The notes below the pieces were generated by a model. That model saw nothing but the letters and a program-made list of their open reading frames with translations, had not been told where the DNA came from and made no database searches. DNA of 64,000 bases from Neorhizobium galegae bv. orientalis str. HAMBI 540 (lineage in GTDB: Bacteria > Pseudomonadota > Alphaproteobacteria > Rhizobiales > Rhizobiaceae), in contig NZ_HG938354.1 of assembly GCF_000731315.1 (NCBI RefSeq), positions 744,001 to 808,000 on the forward strand, given 5' to 3'. Made by a program: the position numbers and the translations under genes. The first letter of the stretch is position 1, and every line of letters begins with the position of its first letter. Shown one piece after another: positions 1 to 7,247 of the stretch.

Positions 1-633
1 TCATAAGTTAGCCGCTCCATCATGACGCTTCCCAGGCCAGGCCGTGAGCGCGAGATCGATCAGCCGCTTCAGCCGGGCATTGCAGGCGCCATCGCAGGCC
101 TGTGCGGACATGCCCTGGATAATCGCACCATAGAAGCGCGCGAGCGTATCGGTATCGGTTTTGGCCGGCAATTCGCCTTCCTCGACGGCACGGTCGAAGC
201 GGGCTTTGAGGGTCTGCATCGACGTCTCGCGCAATGCTGCCGTCATCCGCGCGACCGACGCATTCTCTTCCGCATGCTGCAGGACGGCCGTCGAGACCAT
301 GCAACCTCGCGGCTTGTCCGGCTGGGTGTCACCGTCAGCTATATCGTAAAGGTAGAGGCTCAGGGCTTCGTGAACCGGGAGGTTGGATGCTAAGATTTCC
401 AACCGGCGGCTGTTTTCACGGGCAATACTGAAGTCGAGCGCCTGACGGTACAATTCCGCCTTAGAGCCGAACATCGAATAGAGAGTCGGCGGGTTGATCC
501 CCATGGCCTTCGTGAGGTCGGCGGTCGAGGTTCCCTCATAGCCGCGTTCCCAGAACAAGCGTGCCGCGATGTCGAGCCCGACGTCGCGATCGAGCGCGCG
601 CGGTCTGCCTCGTTTGCGGACTGGCATTTCCAT
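1..633 (-). CDS. TetR/AcrR family transcriptional regulator
   Basis: The gene encodes a 210-residue repressor-type DNA-binding protein, a normal length for the family. The N-terminal helix-turn-helix lies at about residues 36-62 (ADLTKAMGINPPTLYSMFGS). The rest is the ligand-binding helical domain, with the TetR_C-type ending seen in many rhizobial SDR-linked regulators. The stop codon is at the first base of the window, so the gene is complete. The start could be the first or third codon (MEM). It is divergent from the SDR at 723, and the 89-bp gap carries two copies of one palindrome, which are probably its operators. The likely role is ligand-responsive repression of itself and the SDR; the ligand is unknown. 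Confidence 0.9.
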   Translation of the reverse strand: MEMPVRKRGRPRALDRDVGLDIAARLFWERGYEGTSTADLTKAMGINPPTLYSMFGSKAELYRQALDFSIARENSRRLEILASNLPVHEALSLYLYDIADGDTQPDKPRGCMVSTAVLQHAEENASVARMTAALRETSMQTLKARFDRAVEEGELPAKTDTDTLARFYGAIIQGMSAQACDGACNARLKRLIDLALTAWPGKRHDGAANL

Positions 634-636
634 TAA

Positions 637-652
637 AATAGCGATCCCTATT
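637..652. promoter_or_regulatory. Candidate TetR operator, copy 1
   Basis: The sequence AATAGCGATCCCTATT is a palindrome with AATAG/CTATT arms around a GATC core. It starts just upstream of the tetR start codon at 633. The core ATAGnGATCnCTAT recurs at 686-699 in the same intergenic gap. A repeated palindrome in a divergent tetR/target gap is the usual arrangement for autoregulation; binding is inferred. Confidence 0.7.
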
Positions 653-684
653 AATGTCGTTGACAGATGGCGTACAGCTCATAT

Positions 685-700
685 TATAGAGATCACTATT
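685..700. promoter_or_regulatory. Candidate TetR operator, copy 2
   Basis: The sequence TATAGAGATCACTATT is the second copy of ATAGnGATCnCTAT, centred 48 bp from copy 1 and ending 22 bp before the SDR start codon. This position would block transcription or initiation of the SDR. Confidence 0.7.
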
Positions 701-722
701 TAATTTAGCAACGGAGTGATCC

Positions 723-1496
723 ATGTCGCAAAGACTAGCAAACAAGATAGCTCTCATTACTGGAAGTTCCCGCGGTATCGGCCGGGCGGTTGCTCTTGCG
801 TTTGCGAGGGAGGGTGCCGCGTTGATTGGCGTGCACTACACCGCAAACGCGGAGGCGGCCAATGCCACCGTCCGCGACATCGAGGCGCTTGGTGTCAAGG
901 CCGTCGGTGTGAAGGCTGATCTGAGACAGGGCAAGGACGCGGCCGACAGCCTCTGGGCGCAGTTCAGCGAAGCCGCGCGTACCGAGACGGGCTCGTCCGC
1001 TCTCGATATTCTGGTGAACAATGCCGGCATTGCGCCCGCGCTGCCGTTGAAGCAGACGAGCGAAGCTGCTTTTGACGAGGTAGTGACGATTAATTTTAAG
1101 GCGCCGTTCTTCCTGATCCAGGCCGTGGCCGACCATATTCGTGATAACGGGCGCGTCATCAATGTCTCCACTGGGTTTACGCGGATCGCGGCGCCGACCC
1201 ATCCCGCCTATGCGGCCTCCAAGGGGGCGCTGGAGACATTGACACTGGCGCTGGCACCTGAATTTGCAGCTCGCGGGATCACGGTCAATGCCGTGCTGCC
1301 GGGGGTGACGGAGACGGATATGAATGCCGAGTGGCTGGCATCGCCGGATGCGCGCGCCGGTGCCGAAGCCCTCTCGGTCTTCTCACGTGTCGGACAGGCC
1401 GAGGACGTCGCCGACGTCATCGCTTTTCTCGCATCGAACGACTCGCGTTGGACAACGGGCCAGATGATTGATGCGACGGGTGGCGCCCGGATCTAA
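723..1496 (+). CDS. SDR family oxidoreductase (3-oxoacyl-ACP reductase-like)
   Basis: This is a 257-residue classical short-chain dehydrogenase/reductase, a cytosolic NAD(P)H-dependent enzyme acting on a carbonyl or alcohol. The cofactor motif TGSSRGIG is at residues 13-20, NNAG at 99-102, the catalytic Ser near 149 and YAASK at 163-167, so all catalytic residues are present. The ATG follows the sequence ggagtgatcc, which has a weak ribosome site. It is divergent from the tetR at 633 and probably its main target. The substrate cannot be read from sequence; such TetR/SDR pairs are often linked to aldehyde or quinone stress. Confidence 0.9.
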   Translation: MSQRLANKIALITGSSRGIGRAVALAFAREGAALIGVHYTANAEAANATVRDIEALGVKAVGVKADLRQGKDAADSLWAQFSEAARTETGSSALDILVNNAGIAPALPLKQTSEAAFDEVVTINFKAPFFLIQAVADHIRDNGRVINVSTGFTRIAAPTHPAYAASKGALETLTLALAPEFAARGITVNAVLPGVTETDMNAEWLASPDARAGAEALSVFSRVGQAEDVADVIAFLASNDSRWTTGQMIDATGGARI

Positions 1497-1534
1497 TCCG
1501 TCCCGAGCCTTTGCTATGTTTGCAGCCGTTCTAA

Positions 1535-1711
1535 TCAAGCGACATAGCGGGTATTCTTTACGAGGTGCCGGTTGAGGTCCGGTCCCCCGTCAGTCCACCA
1601 AACCGGATCGCGCTCGCTGAGCGCGATCTTGCCTTCATCGACCCGTCGGCGAGCTTTCGCCAAGTGGGCGGGTTCATTCCTTGCATCTCGAATGGCCCGC
1701 CGCGTCGACAT
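1535..1711 (-). CDS. Small conserved-looking protein, 58 aa
   Basis: This short open frame has coding-like GC-rich third positions. It encodes a basic, helical N-terminal half and a C-terminal half containing PVWWTDGGPDLNRHLVKNT. I recall the W-W-x-D-G-x-P-D-x-N-R pattern from small uncharacterised rhizobial proteins, but I cannot name a family. A TTG codon directly before the ATG is an alternative start, and an in-frame stop lies a few codons further upstream. It sits alone between the SDR and the IS110 element. Function is unknown. Confidence 0.5.
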   Translation of the reverse strand: MSTRRAIRDARNEPAHLAKARRRVDEGKIALSERDPVWWTDGGPDLNRHLVKNTRYVA

Positions 1712-2138
1712 CAACTCATCGCCAGGCTGGTCTAGTCTCGTCCACTAGAGCTGGATCGCTCTTGCCCCAACGCGCCGCCCACCGCGCATTTTTTTCGGTG
1801 GAGGTTGAAAGAGTTGCCTTAGGTTCAGATCCTTTCACATCAGGTTTTTTGTCAATCGTTCATCCGAGTGGCATCGAATTTCTCCTTGGTAAGCGGATCC
1901 CGGTCTGAGCCCATAGTAATTACCGGCCCGATTCTCGGGCCTATACAACCTCACATCCGGTCGCCGTTCTTAGCGGCTGCACCATTATCCCGCATTCGAC
2001 GGGCACGGGCTCAGGAGAACGGGACCAAACTCAAGATCGGCATTTGAGGGCCAAAAGGATCCCCGGTCCGTTCACCTGGATCCGTCAGGACTGATCAGGC
2101 CCTGAGGATTCGAATTTTCGTTATAGGCACGTCCGGCT
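1712..2138. other. Non-coding stretch next to the IS110 gene, with one hairpin
   Basis: I see no convincing gene here. Positions 1925-1941 form a perfect 7-bp stem (GGCCCGA/TCGGGCC) with a 3-base loop and no following T run. The part nearest the transposase stop (about 1920-2138) may be the downstream non-coding end of the IS, but I found no terminal repeats to fix a boundary. Confidence 0.4.
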
Positions 2139-3305
2139 TCAGGCGGTTTTCATGATCGCACCTTCGATCACGACGCCGGAACTCACATACTTCCAGAGAG
2201 CCACGAGCAGCTTACGCGCGAGCGCCACGACCATCGGCGTCTTTAAGCGGCCGGCGTTTTGAGCGATGCGCTCTTTGAACCATATCGCTAGCGTCGATTT
2301 TGGTTGATGTCGCAACCAAAGCCAGGCGAGCTCGACCATGGTTGCTCGTAAACGCGGATTTCCCGCCTTGGACACACCCTGTTCGCGATTGACGTTACCG
2401 CTTTGCCAAGGGGAGGGGGCAAGGCCTGCGTACGATGCGATTTGGCGTCGGTTGTCGAAGTGTCGGAATAGGCCTTCGGTGTAGAGTATAGTAGCGAATT
2501 CTGGCCCTATTCCTTTGATGCCCAAAAGGGCGGTCGCTTCCTTCGGTGTCTCTGACGTCTCGCGCACGATCAAGGCGTCTCGCTCTGCTTCTACAGCCTT
2601 GATTTGTGTGAGCAACAATTCCAGGCGATCGAGTTCTCTGGAGATTTCGGCCTTCAGGTGTTTGGAGAGCGGCCGACCATCGCCAGTCCGAAGCTCGTCC
2701 AGACGTTGCCGTCGATCTCGATTGACCGGTTGGTAGTCCCGAATTCCTTGAGTGAAGAGCAATCCCTTTATGCGATTGACGTGGAAGACCCGCTCGGCAA
2801 TCAGCGTTTTCCGCTCCCGCCCAATCCGTCGGTTGTCGTCTTCCTCGGGAGTGAGAAGTTTGACCATCGAACAAGCGCGAGGCTCGCCGCGTTTCCATGC
2901 CATCAAAGCCCGGATCAGCGTTTCGCCGTCGATACGATCGGTCTTCGCCCGGCGATGCCGGCGCGGCATGGCGATCGATGCTGCTTCTACAATATGGCTC
3001 TCGATCCAAGCTTCCTTGCTGAGCACTCGCCCTAACCAGAAGCCATCCAACCCGGCCTCCTGGATCACTACCAGCGGGTAAAGTATGTTCTTTCGACGTT
3101 TGGCCTTCTGGCGAAGCTCGCCAAAACAAGAGAACAGGCCGGCGATGTCACCTCCAGTGATGGTATAGCGGGACATCTTCTCGCTACACGGCGACAGAGC
3201 CGTCACCAACCAGGTTGATTTGCTCAATTCCAACGAGACGAAAATTGCGCCAAGATCGACGAGAGTAGCGGTTTGCTTTTGAGATTGATCTGCTGTCATC
3301 GGCAT
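2139..3305 (-). CDS. IS110 family transposase (DEDD recombinase)
   Basis: The gene encodes 388 residues with the two parts of an IS110 transposase. The N-terminal RuvC-like DEDD domain occupies about residues 15-180 and includes the VVIQEAG and RRAKTDRID motifs. The C-terminal Transposase_20 domain occupies about 260-350, with LLGIKGIGPEFA and ASYAGLAPSPWQSGN, and carries the region where the catalytic Ser is expected. The first acidic position reads SLELSK, with Glu where many members have Asp. The frame is intact, so the element may be active. IS110 elements lack long inverted repeats and are guided by a structured RNA from a non-coding end, so the exact ends are not visible here. Confidence 0.9.
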   Translation of the reverse strand: MPMTADQSQKQTATLVDLGAIFVSLELSKSTWLVTALSPCSEKMSRYTITGGDIAGLFSCFGELRQKAKRRKNILYPLVVIQEAGLDGFWLGRVLSKEAWIESHIVEAASIAMPRRHRRAKTDRIDGETLIRALMAWKRGEPRACSMVKLLTPEEDDNRRIGRERKTLIAERVFHVNRIKGLLFTQGIRDYQPVNRDRRQRLDELRTGDGRPLSKHLKAEISRELDRLELLLTQIKAVEAERDALIVRETSETPKEATALLGIKGIGPEFATILYTEGLFRHFDNRRQIASYAGLAPSPWQSGNVNREQGVSKAGNPRLRATMVELAWLWLRHQPKSTLAIWFKERIAQNAGRLKTPMVVALARKLLVALWKYVSSGVVIEGAIMKTA

Positions 3306-3480
3306 GGTTGGCCTCCAGAGAGTTTTCTAGCGACCTCACTCTGCCACGGTGCAGGCCGCTACTCACCCCTGATGGGATCTCAAGACCTCCGCTCGCTTCG
3401 GGCCGATCCATAAGTCTACACATCAGGTCGGTACGCGACTGAGTGATCAGCCTTGCTTTTCAGGGTCAGATGATCGCCGC
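3306..3480 (-). ncRNA. Upstream non-coding end of the IS110 element, candidate bridge RNA
   Basis: About 175 bases upstream of the transposase start lack a credible gene and separate it from a neighbouring gene remnant. In IS110-group elements the region between the left end and the recombinase start encodes the bridge RNA. The assignment rests on position and family knowledge; I have not folded it or found the target/donor loops. Confidence 0.3.
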
Positions 3481-3658
3481 TCATATCGGTGAGATCGAGA
3501 CCATGCCCACGAGCCGTACACCCTTCGTGACCATCCAGCCGCTCTTGTCGGCGCGATCGAGAACGTCGCTCTCTAGCATCGGCCGCTGCGGCGCTTTCTG
3601 AACGAACATCAACACAATCAAGTCCGGTCGGGACCCGCTTGCCGGTCGGATCGTTCAT
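3481..3658 (-). pseudogene. Small gene remnant interrupted by the IS110 insertion
   Basis: A strong ribosome site (GGAGG) precedes an ATG at 3658 that opens MNDPTGKRVPTGLD. After about 14 codons the coding-like third-position bias moves to another frame, reading VLMFVQKAPQRPMLESDV and continuing to a stop at 3481-3483. The start, the frame shift and the end near the IS suggest the 5' part of a gene broken by an indel and the IS110. I do not recognise the family. Confidence 0.35.
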
Positions 3659-3713
3659 GAGAGAGCCTCCTCCCGCGCGCCCGAAGGCCGCTAGGCTGAG
3701 GATCATCGCCTTT

Positions 3714-4223
3714 CTAGAAATGAAACGCTTTGTCTTCGGCAACATTCTCGACCCGCTTGTGGCGGACGCGCCAGTCGCCGGTTTCCGTCCTGGTGAGCCG
3801 GTCCGTCACCATGGCGTAGGAGATCAGCTTCGGCAGATGCTCGCCATATTCCATGATCTCCATCGGCGCGGATTTGAGTTTGCCGGCCTCTGTCGACGGA
3901 GCGATGCGGATGAGCAGGATGTAGTAGGTGACGAGAATGTCGTCGCCCGGTCCGGCGTCGATCACATGGTTGCAGTTGTGCCGCCGAACACCATGGGTGA
4001 TGGGCTCGTAGGCCTTCAGGAATGACGCCAATTCCTCCTTGCCGGCACTTCGACCAAGCGGATGATCGACGATCACATCGTCCGAGAACGCGCCAAGCAG
4101 TTCCTCCGGTTGCCAGCGGTCGAACGGGAAATTGACCCGGTTCACGAAATCAATGGCCTCGAACCGGGTGTCGGCGTCGATGCGCGGTCTTGGTTGGGCG
4201 AGCGGCATGGCGCTGGTGCTCAT
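3714..4223 (-). CDS. Nuclear transport factor 2-like / SnoaL-like protein
   Basis: This 169-residue protein has the NTF2-like alpha+beta cone pattern: a helical start (FEAIDFVNRVNFPFDRW), a DDVIVDHPLG strand, and a C-terminal strand pair (GDWRVRHKRVENVAED). The family includes small isomerases, dehydratases and binding proteins. The ATG at 4223 was chosen because a purine-rich site (gaaagga) lies 8 bases upstream; an earlier in-frame ATG at 4304 lacks one. It is downstream of, and probably co-transcribed with, the SDR at 4341-5117. The substrate is unknown. Confidence 0.75.
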   Translation of the reverse strand: MSTSAMPLAQPRPRIDADTRFEAIDFVNRVNFPFDRWQPEELLGAFSDDVIVDHPLGRSAGKEELASFLKAYEPITHGVRRHNCNHVIDAGPGDDILVTYYILLIRIAPSTEAGKLKSAPMEIMEYGEHLPKLISYAMVTDRLTRTETGDWRVRHKRVENVAEDKAFHF

Positions 4224-4340
4224 GGAGCATTCCTTTCGCAGAGGTTGGGGCAGCCCATCGCCAGGCCGCTGCGGAAAGTCAGGGCCTGGGATGATGTTCT
4301 CCAAAGGCTGCAGAAACGGCGGGCGCCTTTGTATGAAGTG

Positions 4341-5117
4341 CTAGACGAGCGAGTCCACGACGCCGCCGTCGACCCTCAGCGCCGCACCGGTCGTGGCGGA
4401 TGCGAGGGGGGAGGCGACATAGGCCACCATGTTCGCGACTTCCTCGACCGTTGCCGGCCGCTGGAGGATGGAGGTCGGGCGATGGGTCTTGACGAAGTCG
4501 ATGCCGACTTGCTCGAAGGACCGTTCGGCCGTGACATGCCCCTTGAGCATCTCGGCGGCGCCTTCGGACATGGTCGGGCCCGGCAGCACCGAGTTCACCG
4601 TCACGCCCGTGCCAGCCATGCGCTTTGCGAGACCTCGCGCGACAGCCACGTCCGCGGTCTTGCTGACCCCGTAGTGGATCATCTCGACGGGAATGTTGAA
4701 GGCGGATTCCGAACCGAGGAAGATGAAGCGCCCCCACGATTTGGCAGCCATTTTCGGAAGGTAGGCGCGCGCCAGGCGTACCCCTGCCATGACGTTGACC
4801 TGCCAGTGACGGTCCCAGATCGCATCGTCGGTCTCGAAGAAATCCAGAGGTTGGAAGATGCCGAGGTTGCTGACGACGATGTCGGGCTCGGGTTCGGCGC
4901 GGATCATGGCGTCACATCCCTCGGCGCTGGCGAGGTCGAGTGCATGGCCGCGCGCACGGCCGCCGAGGCGCGCCACCGCCGCATCGACCTTTTGCCGGGT
5001 GCGGCCGTTGATGACCACATCAGCGCCCGCCTCGTGGAGCCCGCGGGCAATGGCAAATCCTATGCCTTCGGTGGAGCCTGTCACGAGGGCGACTTTACCT
5101 AAAAGGTCGATGTCCAA
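4341..5117 (-). CDS. SDR family oxidoreductase
   Basis: This 258-residue SDR has TGSTEGIG at residues 13-20, Ser near 136-138 and YGVSK at 149-153, so the catalytic Tyr/Lys pair is present. The usual NNAG motif is SNLG (83-86), as in some SDR subfamilies acting on bulky or polyketide-like substrates. The C-terminus has the normal TGAALRVDGG. It lies between the NmrA-like reductase at 5193 and the NTF2-like gene at 3714, all on one strand, which suggests one unit. The substrate is unresolved. Confidence 0.88.
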   Translation of the reverse strand: MDIDLLGKVALVTGSTEGIGFAIARGLHEAGADVVINGRTRQKVDAAVARLGGRARGHALDLASAEGCDAMIRAEPEPDIVVSNLGIFQPLDFFETDDAIWDRHWQVNVMAGVRLARAYLPKMAAKSWGRFIFLGSESAFNIPVEMIHYGVSKTADVAVARGLAKRMAGTGVTVNSVLPGPTMSEGAAEMLKGHVTAERSFEQVGIDFVKTHRPTSILQRPATVEEVANMVAYVASPLASATTGAALRVDGGVVDSLV

Positions 5118-5192
5118 TTTGTTTCTCCTGAAAGGTTGGCCGGCGGCGCTTGCATCGCGCCGTTCCGGCGTGGTGGACGGAGCCGGTGTGGC

Positions 5193-6092
5193 TTACGCCG
5201 CTGCGTCCAGCGTGTTGAACGCGGCCCGGTGCGACGTGACGAAATCCTGAACGGTCATCGGCGGCACGCCCGTCACCTCGCCGATGATCTTGTCGGCGCC
5301 CGAGAAGATGCCGTTCTGGTAATCGAGTGCGATCGCGCAGAAATGCTGGATCAGAAATTCCGGCAGGCCGAACTTTTCCAGGCGCTCACGATAGGCGGGG
5401 ATGGTCAGCGGCTGGTAGCCGATCTTGCGGCCAAGCACCTCGCCGATGGCTGCGGCGATGCCTGGCTGGTCAAGCTCCGTCGGCCCATGAAGCGTGTAGG
5501 TCTTACCGATATGCGGGGTCGGCTCTGCCAGCAGCGCTGCGATCAGGCGGGCCTGGTCTTCGGCGGCGATCGGGGCATGACGGCCGGCGCCGTAGGGGAG
5601 ATCGATGATGCTCTGCTCGACGATCGTCTTGCGCGCAAACGGGTAGAGCAGCCACTGCGAGAAGAACGTCGGCCGCAGGTGGATGGTGGGAACGCCCGAC
5701 CAGTCGAAGATCCGCTCGGCGATCCAGTGATCGCGCGCCGCATGGCTCTTGGAATCTTCGCGCGCCGAGATCTGCGACATGTTGATCACGGCCTTCAGCC
5801 CGGCGCGCTTGGCCGCATCGGCGAAATACGCCGTCGTCTGGATGATGCCGGGACGGACGGGATAACAGAAATAGGCGGCGGTGGTGCCTGCCGTAGCGCG
5901 GATCACGTCGTCATGCTCGAAGAGGTCGCCGACCAGGACCTCCGCGCCTTCACCGCGAAGCGCGTCAGCGCGCTGGTCTTGCCTGTGGACCATAGCCCTG
6001 ACGGCATAACCCTTTTTGAGCAGGCGCTGGACCGTGTAGCGGCCGGTCTCACCGGTCGCGCCGGTAACGAGGAACATGTCGGTCATTTTCAT
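5193..6092 (-). CDS. NmrA-like NAD(P)-binding reductase
   Basis: This 299-residue atypical SDR has the N-terminal nucleotide-binding motif VTGATGETG (about residues 9-17) and the NmrA/QOR2-type body (YFCYPVRPG, then NMSQISAREDS). The family includes NADPH-dependent quinone reductases and redox sensors. It lies 60 bp downstream of marR (6153-6578), and a 22-bp palindrome in that gap matches the palindrome upstream of marR. It is therefore probably a direct MarR target, with a likely quinone or electrophile detoxification role (inferred). Confidence 0.85.
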   Translation of the reverse strand: MKMTDMFLVTGATGETGRYTVQRLLKKGYAVRAMVHRQDQRADALRGEGAEVLVGDLFEHDDVIRATAGTTAAYFCYPVRPGIIQTTAYFADAAKRAGLKAVINMSQISAREDSKSHAARDHWIAERIFDWSGVPTIHLRPTFFSQWLLYPFARKTIVEQSIIDLPYGAGRHAPIAAEDQARLIAALLAEPTPHIGKTYTLHGPTELDQPGIAAAIGEVLGRKIGYQPLTIPAYRERLEKFGLPEFLIQHFCAIALDYQNGIFSGADKIIGEVTGVPPMTVQDFVTSHRAAFNTLDAAA

Positions 6093-6114
6093 TTCCTTGT
6101 GTTGGCAGAATCAT

Positions 6115-6136
6115 AAAGTGTGTAATTGCACACTTT
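6115..6136. promoter_or_regulatory. Candidate MarR operator before the NmrA-like gene
   Basis: The arms AAAGTGTG and CACACTTT flank a TAATTG centre, giving a near-perfect 22-bp palindrome between marR and the NmrA-like gene. It shares the GTG..AATTGCACA core with the palindrome at 6591-6608. Confidence 0.75.
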
Positions 6137-6152
6137 CGGGTAAAAAAGGGAG

Positions 6153-6578
6153 CTATCCGCCGAGGTTCAGCTCCAGGATTTCATCGCGAATGCGCACGGC
6201 GCGGTCCTGTCCTACCTCCCGCTCAAACGCGTCCTGCGCGCTTTTCCAGAGAGGAATGGCCTCCGCCACTTTTGCATCGCCCGAAGGGGAGAGCGTGACA
6301 TCGAAGGCGCGGCCGCTATCGGCTCTCCCGGCGACAATCCATCCGGCCGCCTGCAGCGGCTTTAGCGCGCGCACGAGCGTCGTGCGCTCCATGCTTAGCA
6401 TTTCGGCCAGGCTGGTGATCTTGAGGCTTTGGTAGGCTTGCAGAAGAGACAGAATCGAGAACTGCGAGACCGACAGACCGGCGGGTGCCAAATGGCTGTC
6501 GTAAAGTCGGCTCAGATGCCGCGCGTTCTGGCGGGCGGCAAGGGCGTAACAGAGATGGGGACCGGTTGGTGTTGGCAT
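6153..6578 (-). CDS. MarR family transcriptional regulator
   Basis: This 141-residue winged-helix repressor has the recognition region at about residues 50-75 (ITSLAEMLSMERTTLVRAL), followed by the wing (AGRADSGRAFDVTLSPSG). The N-terminal LCYALAAR places a Cys near residue 10, the region where thiol-sensing OhrR-type members keep their redox Cys, although a Cys there is common. A perfect palindrome lies just upstream of the start and a related one just downstream of the stop, so autoregulation and control of the NmrA-like gene are likely. On the other side of the upstream operator is a frameshifted NTF2-like gene. Confidence 0.9.
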   Translation of the reverse strand: MPTPTGPHLCYALAARQNARHLSRLYDSHLAPAGLSVSQFSILSLLQAYQSLKITSLAEMLSMERTTLVRALKPLQAAGWIVAGRADSGRAFDVTLSPSGDAKVAEAIPLWKSAQDAFEREVGQDRAVRIRDEILELNLGG

Positions 6579-6590
6579 GGTGTGTATTTA

Positions 6591-6608
6591 ACTGTGCAAT
6601 TGCACAGT
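6591..6608. promoter_or_regulatory. Candidate MarR operator in the marR / NTF2-like gap
   Basis: ACTGTGCAATTGCACAGT is a perfect 18-bp palindrome starting 13 bases upstream of the marR start codon. It shares its core with 6115-6136. Its position suits repression of marR and of the divergent NTF2-like gene. Confidence 0.8.
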
Positions 6609-6766
6609 GTCAACCTCGAACCTCGACGTTCAACCAATCAGATACAGGTTTGTTCCAAGGCTCATTGCTTGAAGTGCAGCTACACACTACGTTCAGGAAC
6701 GTCGCAGTTGAGTTTGGATCGTGTTCACGTGGCCACCCCAGAAATGACGCCATCCGGAGAAACGAC

Positions 6767-7170
6767 ATGTCGAACGGCAACGGAGAAAGCACCCATTCCT
6801 CGATGATCTTGCCGATGACGCCGAACTGAGAGGAACGGTCCTGCGCCGTCCGGTTTCGGGTCGTGACAACATCAAGCGCATGGTCGAGGCCGTCGGCACG
6901 CTCTACGCCTCGCAAACGCCCACCTTCTATGGGGCGATCGATCAGCGCCATTTCCTGCAATACAAGGCAACACTTCGCGCCGGCCTCGATCTGGAAGCGG
7001 TGGGTGTCATCGAGGGGGACGACACCGGACTCGTTCGGCGCGTGACGATGACGTTTGCGCCTTTGGACGCTGCGCTGTCACTGTCAGCAGGACTGGGCGG
7101 CATCGTCGGGAAGGAGTTTGGTGACGATCTCTTTTACGACGCGTCGGTGAACGAGGTCGCGACGTCCTGA
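6767..7170 (+). pseudogene. NTF2-like (SnoaL-type) protein, frameshifted near its start
   Basis: An ATG at 6767 opens MSNGNGES. About eight codons later, near 6787-6790, the family-like reading moves to another frame (HPFLDDLADDAELRGTVLRR) and runs open to 7170. That frame contains the NTF2-like core (TPTFYGAIDQRHFLQYKATL) and has no start codon before the internal ATG at 6880. One missing base would restore about 130 residues. It is divergent from marR across the operator at 6591-6608. Either the gene is inactive, a shorter protein starts at 6880, or there is a sequencing error. Confidence 0.65.
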
Positions 7171-7203
7171 TTGCCGCACTCGCATACGATCGCAGGCAAA
7201 GGC

Positions 7204-7238
7204 GCCGGGGGCGGGGCTACGGCCAGCCCCCGGCCTTT
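7204..7238. terminator. GC-rich hairpin between convergent genes
   Basis: GCCGGGGGC (7204-7212) pairs with GCCCCCGGC (7226-7234), with short T/A runs outside the stem. It lies between the NTF2-like remnant and the convergent hydrolase, so it could terminate in both directions, though the T run is short. Confidence 0.45.
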
Positions 7239-7247
7239 CGCACACCA

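Noticed and set aside
4062..5102. Long open frame on the plus strand opposite the SDR and NTF2-like genes
   Set aside because: It is an antisense mirror of GC-rich coding DNA. Its composition is Arg/Gly/Asp-rich and it has no family motif, while the opposite strand has clear ones.
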